Below are positions 1 to 11,806 of a stretch of 64,000 bases of DNA, in pieces (positions within the stretch are counted from its first letter, which is position 1; each line of letters opens with the position of its first letter). The stretch is taken from contig NC_064621.1 in assembly GCF_023898315.1 (NCBI RefSeq), positions 532,973,383 to 533,037,382 on the forward strand. Direction: 5' to 3'. The position numbers and the translations under genes are program-made. The DNA comes from Schistocerca nitens (Eukaryota > Arthropoda > Insecta > Orthoptera > Acrididae). Under the pieces are notes generated by a model. It was not told where the DNA came from. It did no database searches and saw only the letters and a program-made list of their open reading frames with translations.

Positions 1-1460
1 ATTACAGTTTTGTTAATGGTGGGTGTGATAAGACATCCTGTGAAACATTACAGACCTGACCTCTTTGAGGATGTCCACATCAAAACTGGTATCAGTGACC
101 ATGATGCAGTTGTGGCAACAATCGTTACCAAAATACAAAGGACAACTAAAAAAAGCAGAAAGATATATATTTTTGGTAACATAGAAAAAAATCAGTAATA
201 TCATACCTCAATGAGGTACTTGAAACTTTCAGCACAGGGCAGGAGCATGCAGATGAACTATGGCTCAAGTTTAAAAGAATAGTTAGCCATGCACTGGATA
301 GATATTTACCCAGTAGAACAGTTCATAATGGGAGGGACCCTCCATGGTATACAGTCACTGTAAAGAAACTTCTAAAGAAAGAGAGATTACTGCATAGGCG
401 ATATAAAGAGGGATGCTGAATGAAACGAATTTGGCTGTCAAGAGAGATGCCTGATGCCTTCAATGACTACCATAACAGAATAGTGTCAAATGATATTTCA
501 CAAAACCCAAAGAAATTCTGGTCATATGTAAAGGTTGTTAGTGGCACCAAAGATAGAGTGCAGTCCGTAGCGAATGAGACAGGAACTGAAACTGAGGGTA
601 CCAAAGCAAAAGCTGAAATACTTAACTTCATTTTCAAATGTTCCATTACAAAAGATAAATGAGGAGAATTGCTCCAATTTTGTCCTCATACCACTGAAAA
701 GAGAATGAAGTAAGTATTAGTGTCAATAGTGTTGAGAAACAGCTGAAACTATTAAAATTAAACTAAGCTCCAGGGCCCAATGGAATCCCTAACAGATTCT
801 ATATTGAATTTGCAGCTCAGTTAGCTCATATTCTAACTATAATCTATCATAGATTCCTTGAACAAAAAACCATGCCTAGTTCTTAGAAAAAAATACAGGT
901 CACACCCACCGCATCTTGAACAGTATGACCTTCTCAATGCCAGCCATCATCGACTCCAGAAACATCGATCATGTGAAACCCAACTCACACTTCTCTCACG
1001 AGATATACTGAAAAGTCTCACAAGATATAATGAAAGGCAGTCAGGTAGATGCAATATTTATTGATTTCAGAAAAGCATTTGACTTAATATCACACCTATG
1101 CTTATTGTCAAAAGTATCATCATATGGGGTATCAAGTGAAATTTGTGAGTGGATTGGGGACTATTTGGTAGGGAAAATGCAGTATGATAGCTTGGATGGA
1201 GAGTCATCGTTAGATGTAGAAGTAACTTCAGGTGTGCCCCAAGGAAGTGTGCCGGAACCCTTGCTGTTCCTGTTGTGTATTAATGACCTTGCAAACAATA
1301 TTAATAGTAACCTCACGCTTCTTGCAGATGATGTATTTATCCTTGATGAAGTATATCTGGAAGTAGCTGCATAAATATTCAGTCAGAATCTGATAAGATT
1401 TCAAAGTGGTACAAAAACTGGCAACTAGTTTTAAATGTTCACAAATGTAAAATTGTGCAC

Positions 1461-1505
<45 letters not shown>

Positions 1506-2249
1506 CAACCAACCAACCAACCAACCAACCAACCAACATTGTACCCTATGATTACAATATCAATGTGTCACAAAAAAAAAACAAAAACAAACAACATAGT
1601 ACCCTATGATTACAATATCAATGTGTCACAATTGGAATTTAGCAACTTGTCCAAATACCTGGGTGTAACACTGTGTAGGATTATGAAATGGAATGATCAC
1701 ATAAGCTCATTTGCGGGTAAAGCAGGAGGTAGACTTCAGTTTATTGGTAGAATACTGGGAAAATGCTATCAGTCTACAAAGAAGACTGCTCACAAATCAG
1801 TCATGTGACCAGTTCTAGAATATTCATCAAGTGTGTGGGACCCATACCAGATAGGACTAACGGGGGATACTGAACATATACAAAGAAGGGCAGCATGAAT
1901 GGTCACAGGTTTGGTAGATCCATGACAGAGTGGCACAGAGATATGGTAGTAACCGAAATAGAAGACTCTTGAAGATAGACATAAACTATTCCGAGAAATT
2001 TTGTCAACAAAGTTGCAAGAACTGGCTTTAAATGATGACTTTTGGAATATATCACAACCCACTATGCATCGCTGACATAGGGATCATGAGGATAAGACTA
2101 GAATAATCACTGCACACACAGAGGCATTCAAACAATCATTCTTCACACACTCCATCTGTGAATGGAATGGAAAGAAAACCTGATAACTGATATAATGGGA
2201 TGTACACTCTGCCATGCACCTCATGGTGGTTTGCAGAGTGTAGATGTGT
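1..2249 (+). mobile_element. LINE family A, copy A1, decayed and cut by the window edge
   Basis: Remnant of a non-LTR retrotransposon ORF2 (endonuclease plus reverse transcriptase) that copied itself by target-primed reverse transcription. The window opens inside the endonuclease C-terminus, which reads GISDHDAV (about 88-111). The linker follows (PKKFWSYVK, about 507-533), then RT motif A IFIDFRKAFDL (1050-1083), motif B SGVPQGSV (1226-1252) and motif C LADD (1318-1335), so the catalytic Asp pair is present. Thumb sequence KYLGVTLCRIMKWNDHI lies at about 1650-1700. Frameshifts and stops separate the blocks, so no full protein can be made. The 3' end near 2227-2249 matches the ends of the copies at 33862-36369 and 60290-61519 but lacks their long GATGTA tail. 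The clade (CR1/Jockey-like) is my inference. Confidence 0.85.
1463..1630. repeat. A41 tract, (CCAA)n run and 32-bp direct duplication inside LINE A1
   Basis: Forty-one consecutive A (1463-1503) lead into a CCAA repeat (1504-1537). A 32-base segment beginning GTACCCTATG occurs at 1541-1572 and again, identical, at 1599-1630. All of it sits inside the RT thumb region of the LINE, at a place where the reading frame has Lys (AAA) codons. It may be a slippage expansion or a filled insertion with a target duplication. Confidence 0.85.
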
Positions 2250-2785
2250 GAGGTCCTAAGGCATCCAGCGGATAACAAACTGTGGAAGGCATCAGCACGT
2301 GACAAAGTTAATAAAAAATTGAGTCTTGCCTGCTTTGCACTTAGCAATCTCTCTCACTGTGTTGATTGACAGGTGTGACTGCCAACATTTCTCACATACT
2401 TTCAGTCAATACTGTTCTATGACATAAATCATCTGGGGTAAGGTGGTTAAGGAGAAAAAGTAATTATAATATAGGAGATTCTAAGAATATCTTGTAAAAT
2501 TGATAATCTAACAACTACAGAAGCATCAAGGTCTATAGATTCTTACACTTTCTTGCCGTATATATACTTTCTAATGATATTTTTGGTTCATAATAAGTGT
2601 GGCTTCAGGAAGAACTGTGAAAGTCAAAACTGCAGTACTAAAAGCAGACAATATGCCCATATCTAGAGTTCACAAATGAGTTTTATATTTTGGAGCAAAA
2701 ATCTATAAACAACGTGCCGGCAGGAAACAGGAAGTCCAGAGATAATCCAAAATAAATTAATGGGGTGTCAAATGAGACATTCCTT
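2250..2785. other. No recognised gene
   Basis: AT-rich sequence between LINE A1 and a PLE end fragment. I see no supported coding frame, RNA gene or repeat unit here. Confidence 0.6.
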
Positions 2786-2913
2786 CTACAAACAAGAATA
2801 TCTGGACTCAGGAATGTAATTTCTCTTTAACACTAATTGTGATATTAAATAACAGAGATGCTGAACCACAAATAGACACAAAAAAACTGTCACAAATAAA
2901 GCTTTTGGCCAGT

Positions 2914-2953
<40 letters not shown>

Positions 2954-3003
2954 CTCAGACACATTGTTACATTCCATCCTGGATTTTCCATTGTTTGATT
3001 TGA
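2786..3003. mobile_element. PLE 3'-end fragments in opposite orientations around a (CA)n tract
   Basis: On the minus strand 2786-2914 matches the 3' terminal part of the PLE copy at 56800-56900 (GGCCAAAAGC, then TTTGTGACAG and a short spacer to GTTCAGCATCTCTG). To the right of a CA microsatellite (about 2915-2951), 2952-3003 is the PLE outer end in plus orientation, sharing CTGGATTTTCCATTG with 56952-56966. Two oppositely oriented ends meet at a microsatellite, as in fold-back PLE debris. No coding potential. Confidence 0.6.
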
Positions 3004-4396
3004 TATTAAATAGATTTTTTTTCTAACCTGTCCATTATACATCCAGCCAATAGTGTTCTCAGATATCAGTAAAGCTCACAAATGCTTAATATGATATAGT
3101 AGATATAAACAACTAAATAGTATCAGAGGAGTTTCAGTGGCTGTTATCGAACATCTGCTTGGCAGTCCAAGACTGTGTTGGGTGGGTGAGCTGCAAAACA
3201 ACTTAACCATGTAGACTGTTTAAAGCAATTGGAAGAAACCAGTACACTGATAAGGTAACACACATTGTTCAAGCCTGTAATCACCAAATGATGATGATAA
3301 CAGTAGTACAGTATTCAAGTAACTGTTAATTATATAGTGATATAGAAACAGCTAAGTAATATAAACAAAGGAGCAAATAAATGAAGTCTTGATGAAGCTG
3401 TCTAAAAATTTTGATGTTGACTCGGTTAACAAATTATCTAATTATCTAGATTTATAGTTTAAGATTCCCGTTAAGTCTATGATAAGCAAGAATAATTATG
3501 TCAAATAAGCCTCTATTCTTAAAGCATGCAACTAACTGTTTTCTTTATTTATGTCAATATGATCACACAGTTACTGATCTAATGACAGTAGACAAACAGC
3601 AGCTAATTACTGTAACTGAGGAAGCAGTACCTTTTGGCAAATTGGTCTCTTTTACTGATTATTTTATGTTAAAGTTAGTCTGTTTAATCTCAAGTAGTGT
3701 ATAGCACATTGTGTTGTGATATTCACTTCTGAAGAATAGTTTGATGCATCTCTCCATGCTATAGGAAAGCTGCATGCCCTTGGGGGAAATAACAGCTGTA
3801 GTTTTTCTTTACATACAGCTGTTTGCAGTACCAACATAGCAAGGCCATGTTGGCTAATGTTACAAGGTCAAATCAGTTAATAATCGAGACTGTTGTTCCT
3901 ATTCAGGAACCACAAGTTTTTCTGACCGTTCTGCTGATACCCCTTCGTTTTGGATGCAACTGTGGTATGGCTACCTGTATTGTTTAGGCACACTAGCCAC
4001 TCCCACCACAGAAAGGTCATGGTTCACAGGAGGTGGGGATTAGCAGTACACTTGTAGTGATAGTTTATCATTCATACACTGTGCTGATTGAGTTTCTCAC
4101 TGTTGCCAACCTTTGTGAATGTATAGCTTGTCTTATTTCATGTGCATGAAGGTTCTCCTTCATGATAGTATCTACAGAACAAATGAATGAATGAAATAAT
4201 AACTGAACAAGTATAGTAATGCAAGGACTAAATTCAACCACAACAGGGACAGCCAATGCCTAAATCAGTTTCTTATCAGTTCACAGATAATAACATAAAT
4301 CTTAATCTTACAAAAGATGCCATCTTTTACATTTAAAAAGTAATACAATGATGTATGGATGCTATACTTAAAATTTACTGGATTTCACTAAGTGAA

Positions 4397-4401
<5 letters not shown>
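3004..4401. other. No recognised gene
   Basis: AT-rich sequence. A short stretch near 3745-3765 (TTTGATGCATCTCTCCATGC) resembles the RTE-like LINE tail at 45486-45506 and may be a scrap of one. Nothing else is supported. Confidence 0.5.
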
Positions 4402-4455
<54 letters not shown>

Positions 4456-4534
4456 CAGAGGGAAACACTCCACGTGGAAAAAATATATCCAAAAAGAAAG
4501 ATGATGAGACTTACCAAACAAAAGCGCTGGCAGG

Positions 4535-4591
<57 letters not shown>
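4402..4591. repeat. PLE end fragment bounded by two (TA)n microsatellites
   Basis: A TA tract of about 54 bases (4402-4455) precedes an 83-base segment (4456-4538) nearly identical to the PLE end at 29740-29822 (shared AGAGGGAAAC, CCACGTGGAAAAAATATAT and AAAGCGCTGGCAGGTCGATA). A second TA tract of about 54 bases follows (4538-4591). In the other copy the segment continues into PLE sequence after CAGGTCGATA; here it runs straight into the microsatellite. Confidence 0.85.
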
Positions 4592-4594
<3 letters not shown>

Positions 4595-7500
4595 CAAATA
4601 GGCAACAAATTAAACTGCAGTCATCAAGCTTATCTTCATTTACTGAATATGAAATTAAACCATGTGGTATGAAAATACAAAATATATTTTACATCTGAAG
4701 ATATTTCTATAATGGAAGTTTAATTACACTTGCTATGCGTGTTTTCATTGTACATAAAAGGTAATACTTCATTATTGCTGCCACAGTGGTAAGTAAGCCA
4801 CAAGAAGTTTCTCATTCACATATTCACTTAAATGACACCATATTGAGGCTTCAAAATAACAATAAACTGAGATATGCCCTTCAGAATAAAGATTATATAA
4901 AGCAGTAAATAGGGAATTTTTGAGAGATTAAAAACAATTAAAGGTTTTTCTTAATAGCCATATCTTCTGTAAGTAATTTGTGTATCTGGCCTCTAGGTTT
5001 GTAAATCACAATTATCAGTACAAACAACCATTTATAGTGTAAGTAAGCTTGCACTTGTACAATAAACAGTAACTGTTAGCCTATTGTGATGTTACATCAG
5101 CAAGGAAGTCTTCAGTCATTTGCCACAGTAAGAAGCTAAATTCAAAATATCTTGGAAAATAAAGTTATATTTAATAACAAAAAATGTAAGTTGGTCTTAG
5201 AATGCAAAATTAGATGAAGACTGCTCATAGAACAAGCCCAGTTATAACATAAACACTGTCAGATATAGAAAGGGGATGTTAGCAAATGTATGTCTTAGTG
5301 GAAATCCAAAAACATTCCAAAACAACAGTAACAGCTTCTGTAAAATTATTAGTTTCTGCACACATTAAAATTTTAAGCCTACTGAGTATACAAGAACAAT
5401 ATGTCTCTTGGGAGTATCATGTATAATTTTTGGAAAACAAATAATATAAGTAATTTTACCTAACAGTTGTAAAATACAGAGATAGATATGAGAGCTCTTG
5501 CAATTTGTTCTTTTGTTGTATACCTGTTTTAAGCTTCTTCATGTTAAAGCAAGTTCCCTTAGTTATCAAGTAAGGCATATTTTATTCATACATCTTCATT
5601 GCCTTATCCAATACCCCATCATGGCCTGAGTGTGTAGTTTCACATCAACAGCATAAATCAGAACAAAATTCCTGTGTTCTACATGGCATAGCCTAATATG
5701 GGTCAAATAACTGTATTTTTACATTAAAAAGTTTCTGTGTACATTGATTACTTACATCAACAACTTTACTGAAGCAAACTGTTTTACTGCTCTATTTCTG
5801 TCACAAACTGGTCTTAAGAGTGGGAGGGAGGAAATGTTATTTATAGATATTTTTTGTCACACGTGTGGGAAGACTCAGTGACTACAAACTGAATACTGTA
5901 GACTGCATAACAATAATACTTTTGACCTTTGTGTTTCTTATGCTAAATCAAATTATAATGCTTAGTGTAACAACTTATTAGTGTATTGTACTCTTTGGAA
6001 AGGGTTAAATAAGTCTTTTCATACACTATGCACTGCAACCACATGGTCAAAATAAAGTGAAAAAAGAAGTTTCAGCAACTAGAGATTGCATGAAAAAATT
6101 ACAGTAAGTATGGTACTGAAATAAATACCAGCTTAGCTTGTTTCTTAATTTGTGTCTGTTTCATCAAAGTTAAATAAAAATACTCAAGAACTGAATTTTC
6201 AACAGAACAATTGAAAATAACATATTCACTATTCTTTAAAATTTTGCAGCTACCCATACATAGGTACCTATAATTCTTGCTTTAGTTTATGCTCTTATAA
6301 TTAAACTGTTAAGAAATGTGACTTCATGTTCTTTTGTAATTCCCTGCTAATGTTTTCAGTTAATTACATGACACAATTACACATAGTGTTATTTCGACAT
6401 TAGATTACATTGAACCCTTTTGAAGGCATTACAAACTTATTTCTTTCAGTCAGTACTCATATTACAATATGACAGTGAGATAAAATTTTTCCTTATATTT
6501 TTCTTCCTTTAACTGCTACACTCTTGATAATGCAATTGATTTTATCCTTTATATGCCTTTAATGACTTCATATAAATGTCAGAGTATTGACTGTTATCCT
6601 TCCAAATCTTCCACTTGTACTTCTTTAGCATCTGAAACAACTTTTCAAGAAAATATGTACCTAAGATAGTGTGAATAATACTAATAGCTTATTCACAATG
6701 TGGGTGTGGTGTCTCTTCAGTAGAGTACATGTATGTAAACAGGAATTGATCACATTTCTCCTTTCTTCAGGTCAGTCTCAATGTTGCATGACTGAATTTA
6801 TTTATTTATCACAATGTCATTCATTATCAAATAATAACCTGATTATTGGTCAGAAGCAATAACTCTTTCAAGAGACTGTATTGATAAGCTTCTTTATAAT
6901 TACATGAAATGAATAATACTTAGATTTTTTAAATGCAACTTAGATCAATTAAATCACCTATTTCACAATTTCTGTTTGATTTGTAATAATTTCTACAACA
7001 TTACAAAATAATTTTACAGAAATTTTGTAGAAGTGTAAACACTTTTGAATTCACAGAATAGAACAGAGTCCATTCATATTTGAACATTTTGCATGTGATT
7101 TCTGTAATCAGATAAAATTTCAATATAAACTGACCAGCATGTTTATGAGGACGCTAAAAACCTCCTTATTTAAGTGAAAATTCAATTATATTATCACAAT
7201 TTATTTTTGTGGATTGCTCCTTTATTTTAATGCAGAAGTATAATATAAGAAACAGAAGGTGAGGAAGGCAATCACTCACCTGCAGCTGATTGGTGGTTGG
7301 TGAATAGACTCCAAGGAAGCTCTTGGAGTCATAATTTTTCTTTTGCAGAATTATACACAGGCTTCCATACCAAAAACTTTACCTGGCTACTTCTGTTATT
7401 TATCTCTTTTTTGTATGTTCCATGGACAAATGCAGAAATGACATTTCCATGGATGTGAAACATGTCAAGATTATGCTTACATAAATTTACATGTCTATTC

Positions 7501-7642
7501 AATTATAATTCACTACTCAATGAATAGTAAAATGTTAAATATAAAACAATAAATGATTCTGATTCAGATTTTTATCTTCACTCTTCGGTGATGGCATGTT
7601 CAGGACAGTTTAACAGACATAGTTGGGAAATCAGTTAAGTGA
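4592..7642. other. Long AT-rich interval with no recognised gene
   Basis: About 3 kb of AT-rich sequence with many stops in all frames. I find no domain, splice-bounded exon, tRNA or terminal repeat that I can defend. It may be ancient repeat DNA or intron. Confidence 0.6.
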
Positions 7643-10205
7643 TTGTATTGTATTGTATTGTATTTTTTATTGGTCCTGTTGTCTACATAGCAGTTTTTGC
7701 ATAAGACATTGGACAAGTCAAGTTATAAATCTACAGGCTGAAAGTCATTTCAAGGCATACATATTTAATTTTACAATAATACACTTTATACTTAAGTATT
7801 TATATAACACATTTCATAAATTTAAATATTCTTCAATGGAGTAAAAGCATTGATGCTCTAAATATGACTTTAGAGATTTTCCAAATGTATTGACCTCTGT
7901 GATAGCTTTTATGTTTTCATGAAGTTTGTTATAAAGCTTAACTCCCATGTGAAAAGTACCTTTTTGGCACAGTGCTGTGCTGATTTGAGTCATTTGTAAG
8001 TTTCTGTTTTGTCTGGTAAAGTGATCATGTATATCACAGTTTTTTTGCAGTCTCCAGTCCTTACCTATTACATTTAATTTAAAGAACAAAAGGATTTCCA
8101 TAATTTATACACATGGTAATGGAGTAATACCAGATTTCTTAAACAGGGGTTTACAAGAGTCTCTAGGCTTGCACCCAAACAAGATTCTAATGGCCCTTTT
8201 TTGTAGTTTAAAAGTGCTATTAGCTGTTTATAGTTTCCCCAGAAGGTGACCCCATATCTAAGACGAGAATGAAAGTATGCATGATATGCATTCAATACTG
8301 TTTTCTCACTAGAGCATGATTTTAATCAACAAAGAAGGTAACATGTTTTGCTCAGTTCTGCATTGAGATATTCAATATGCTTATTCCATCTGAAGTTACT
8401 CTGCAGCCAAAGTCCTAAGAATTTGGTTTCAGTATTGTTACCAACTGGTTCATCATTGATAGAGACTGATGGGATAAACATGCCCTTGTTAGGAACATTG
8501 TGGAATTTTAGAGCAATGGTTTTCTTACTGTTTATTACAAGCTGATTACTCTGTGCCCAGCTGCTAAGTTGTTTCGTGACCACGTTTACTGTCTGCTGTA
8601 ACTGTTCATCATCGTCTCCTTTTAGTAGAATCGTGGTGTCATCTGCAAATATGATTGTTTTGTGTGCACCAACACTTAAGCTTAGATCATTTATGTACAG
8701 AAGAAACAGAAGGGGTCCCATTACTGATCCTTGGGGTACACCACATGTAATTTGTTTACAGTCAGATAAGTGATTAGATACAGTTTTTAGTTCAATATTT
8801 GTGTGCTTGATGCTCACTGCCTGCTTACGATTAGTCAGGAAGGAACTGATCCACTTGTTGGACTACGAATACCATATCTTTGAAGCTTTGATAGCAGAAT
8901 TTTATAGTCCACCATGTCAAAAGCTTTTGACTAGTCAATAAATACACCTATTGTTTCCTGTTTTTTGTCCATCAGGTTTAGGATGGAATTGATGCACTCA
9001 TAGACAGCAGTTGTCGTTGACCTCTTATTTCTGAATCCATGTTGTTCATTACATAGGATGCGGTTTTTATTTATAAATTTCATAAGTTTGTCATACGTAA
9101 CTTTTTCCAGTACTTTAGAGATGCAGGACGAAGTTGTGATGGATCTGTAGTTGTTTACATTGTCTTTATCCCCTTTTTTATATACAGGAATAACTTTTGA
9201 TGTTTTCAACACATTGGGGAAAGTGCCTACCTGAAGTGAGCAGTCACATAAGTGTGACACGCTCTTCTTTAACATTGTTGCAGGTATACCATCAATACCT
9301 GCCGATTTGGAATTTTTTAGTCTTTTATTGCTTTAGCTACTTCATCTTGTGAAACAGAACTTATGTTCATTGATCCTCTATATGCACTTATTTTATATTC
9401 ATTTGCCTGGGTGCTCTTAAAGTTTAATTGTAACATATTATCAGCAACACACGTGAAAAAGTTGTTAAATGTGTTGGCTACTTCTAAGGGGTTTCTTACT
9501 TTTTTATTTTTATGTGATAGTGTAATATTTTTGCAAGATTGTCTGTATTCTCCACATTCTTTTTTTATAACACTCCACATAGCCTTTGATTTATTAGCAT
9601 AATTATAAATGATTTCATCATTATGCATTACTTTTGCTGCTTTTATTACTTTTCTTAATATTTTGGAGTATTTTTTATAGTACGTGCGTACTTCAGGTGA
9701 GGAATTTTTTGAGTTACATATTTCATGAAGTAGTCTTTCCTTCTGGCATGAAACCCTTATTCCCTTTGTGATCCAGCTGTTTGTTCTAGAGTTCCCCCGT
9801 ATGGTTAATGTTTTCAGTGGGAATGCAAGTTCAAAGAAATGGGTTAATGTATCAATGAAAGTGTTGAATTTTTCATTTATATCGTTCATTTTGTACACTC
9901 CTGGCCATTTTTCTTTCTGTAATATGTTGTTGAAGTAGTTTACATTATGCTGATTATAACTTCGATATGCTGTTCTGAAAGACATGTTGTTAATAATACT
10001 GCCTCGTACTTTTAAATTTAATATTTGAGCAAGATGGTCACTAAAACCTGCATTGAAAATTTTTAGTGAGTTGTTGTGTAATCTCTTCTTGACTAGAAAT
10101 TGATCAAGAGCTGTTTGGCAATTTTCTGTTACTCTGGTAGCTGCTTTTACTTCAGCCTTTAAATTGTAGGACGTTACAAGGTTCAAAATGGTCTTCCTAT
10201 TTCCA
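7643..10205 (-). mobile_element. LINE family B, copy D1, 5'-truncated
   Basis: Minus-strand non-LTR retrotransposon. Its 3' end is a run of TGTAT units on the plus strand (7643-7664), that is an (ATACA)n tail on the element strand. The same tail-proximal word GGTCCTGTTG recurs in the related copy at 27650-28960. The coding part runs leftward from about 10205 to about 7815, followed by about 150 bases of 3' UTR. The 5' break near 10205 lies in the endonuclease C-terminus, so the element is truncated, as is usual for LINEs. Confidence 0.85.
7815..10205 (-). pseudogene. LINE D1 ORF2 remnant (endonuclease C-terminus, reverse transcriptase, thumb)
   Basis: Encoded reverse transcription of the element's own RNA at a nicked target. 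In order on the minus strand: endonuclease C-terminus with GFSDHLAQIL (about 10020-10050), linker (about 9320-9990), RT fingers NNYRSI (about 9145-9165) and QHGFRNKRST (about 9020-9050), motif A GVFID-stop-SKAFDMVD (about 8900-8945), motif B CGVPQGSVMGPLLF (8705-8747), motif C IFADDTTIL (8627-8657) and thumb TKFLGLWLQSNFRWNKHI (about 8370-8420). A TAG replaces the residue after FID in motif A, and frame changes near 9300, 8900, 8310 and 8090 split the rest. All catalytic Asp residues are visible, but the protein cannot be made. It resembles CR1/L2-type LINEs; the clade is tentative. Confidence 0.85.
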
Positions 10206-10206
10206 C

Positions 10207-10483
10207 AGAAAATATACAGTAAAATTGCATATATACAGACACTAAACTGCATCTGAATGAAAATAACATGATTTACATAAAATACTTCTATTAACATTTG
10301 ACAGATTATCATCTTCATTCTTTCATGGTGATACTTTTGGAACATTTTAGCAGGGATAGCTGTTGTCATACTACTGGTAATATGTTCATGCAATGCTTAT
10401 ACAGTAAAACTACATAACCATACTGCATAATGACTGAATGAAAATACCCTGCTCTACATAAAATACTCATATTAACAATGACA
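10207..10483. repeat. Two diverged tandem copies, offset 185 bp
   Basis: The block 10207-10300 and the block 10392-10483 share TACAGTAAAA, CTGAATGAAAATA and TACATAAAATACT in the same order, with an offset of 185 bases. The pair lies exactly between the truncated 5' end of LINE D1 and the start of the oppositely oriented LINE D2. Confidence 0.7.
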
Positions 10484-10698
10484 ATCATGAGATGGTTTAG
10501 CTGTATCTTTTTTGTGTTGATGTTAAGCATTTGTTCACAAAACGGATTATATAAATAATGCGCAGATTTTGTGCTTGACTGAGCACCATGTTACTGATAA
10601 ATGTGCCTCACCATCCATAGTAAGTTATAGTTTAGTGTCGTACTACTATAGGGAAAGTAAAGACAAAGGTGGAGTAGCAATTTATGTTAAGGATAGTG

Positions 10699-10906
10699 TA
10701 GCATACAAATGGCTCTAAGCACTATGGGACTTAACTGCTGTGGTCATCAGTCCCCTAGAACTTAGAACTACTTAAACCTAACTAACCTAAGGACATCACA
10801 CACATCCATGCCCGAGGCAGGATTCGAACCTGCGACCGGAGCGGTCACGCGGTTCCAGACTGAAGCACCTAGACCGCACGGCCACACCGGCCGGCTAGCA
10901 TACAAA
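10699..10906 (-). mobile_element. tRNA-derived SINE with perfect 11-bp target duplication
   Basis: The SINE body is 10710-10895 on the minus strand. It begins GCCGGCCGGTGTGGCCGTG (box A-like TGGCCGTGCGG) and has a near-perfect box B, GGTTCGAATCC (about 10824-10834), so it would be transcribed by RNA polymerase III. TAGCATACAAA occurs at 10699-10709 and 10896-10906 as the target duplication. It interrupts the endonuclease of LINE D2, so it is younger than that copy. I recognise the sequence as a very common acridid repeat; that is from memory. Confidence 0.92.
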
Positions 10907-11768
10907 GCTATAGATATTAAGAAATATTGTGGAACAACAATCTGATGCATGTGCAGCTGAAATAATAACTAATTTCTACACAATAATAGTGTTGGCTGTC
11001 TACAGGGCACCTTTAGGTGACATAAAAACTTTTCTACATATAATGGAACTCCTGATGTCAGGGTTACTTGCAAAAGCAAAGGATATTGTAGTTTCAGGTG
11101 ATTTCAGTATAAACTTTATGACAGAAAATAAGAATAAAACTGACTTTTAGATTGTGATGACCTTATATAATCTGATATCGGTAATAAACTTCCCCACAAG
11201 AATTACATTCGAGTCGCAAACTATGATACATAACATTTTTTTAGATGTAAGTAGACATCAGAATTATACTGTCAGACAGCTTATAAGTGGGATTTCAGAT
11301 CATGATGGACAAATTCTCACTCTTTATTATGTTAATCTGTTCAAAAATAATTTCCTCAATGGGATTCATAAGAGTAATGAACGAAGAGTCAGAAGAAACT
11401 TTCAACCATAGGTTGCAGAGAATGGATTGGTCTTTAGTATGTAGCCTTGATAATGATGATACTAAATTTAACTGTTTTATAAATGAATTCTATGCTCTTT
11501 TTGAAGAAATATTTCCAAAGAAATGGGTCAGAAACCGTGCTTCTAATATTGTAAGTAAGCATTGGATTACAAAAGATATAAAACAGTCACGTAAAACCAA
11601 AAGGAAAACTTAAGGTGCAATAAGATTATCTGAAGATGTAGAAAAATGGGAATACTATAGATTATACTGTCAAATTTTAAACTAACTAATACAGAAATCA
11701 GAAGCCCTTTATTATGAGAAGAAAATAGATAATTCTAGTAATAACATAAAAACAATTTGGAGCATTGT

Positions 11769-11806
11769 AAAAAAAAAAAAAAAAGGGGGGGGGGAGGGGG
11801 GGGGGG
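11769..11806. repeat. A16 tract followed by a G-rich run inside LINE D2
   Basis: Sixteen A (11769-11784) followed by 21 G broken by one A (11785-11806). The related LINE D1 reads IKKECG at this point, so the tract probably expanded from Lys and Gly codons by slippage. Confidence 0.85.

Noticed and set aside
1228-1539. Minus-strand frame with a poly-Phe run
   Set aside because: It is the antisense of the poly(A) tract and LINE RT.
4392-4698. Open frames rich in Tyr-Ile repeats
   Set aside because: They are translations of TA microsatellites.
10710-10895. Possible tRNA gene (box A and box B present)
   Set aside because: The tRNA-like part continues into a long unrelated body and the whole is bounded by an 11-bp target duplication, so it is a SINE.
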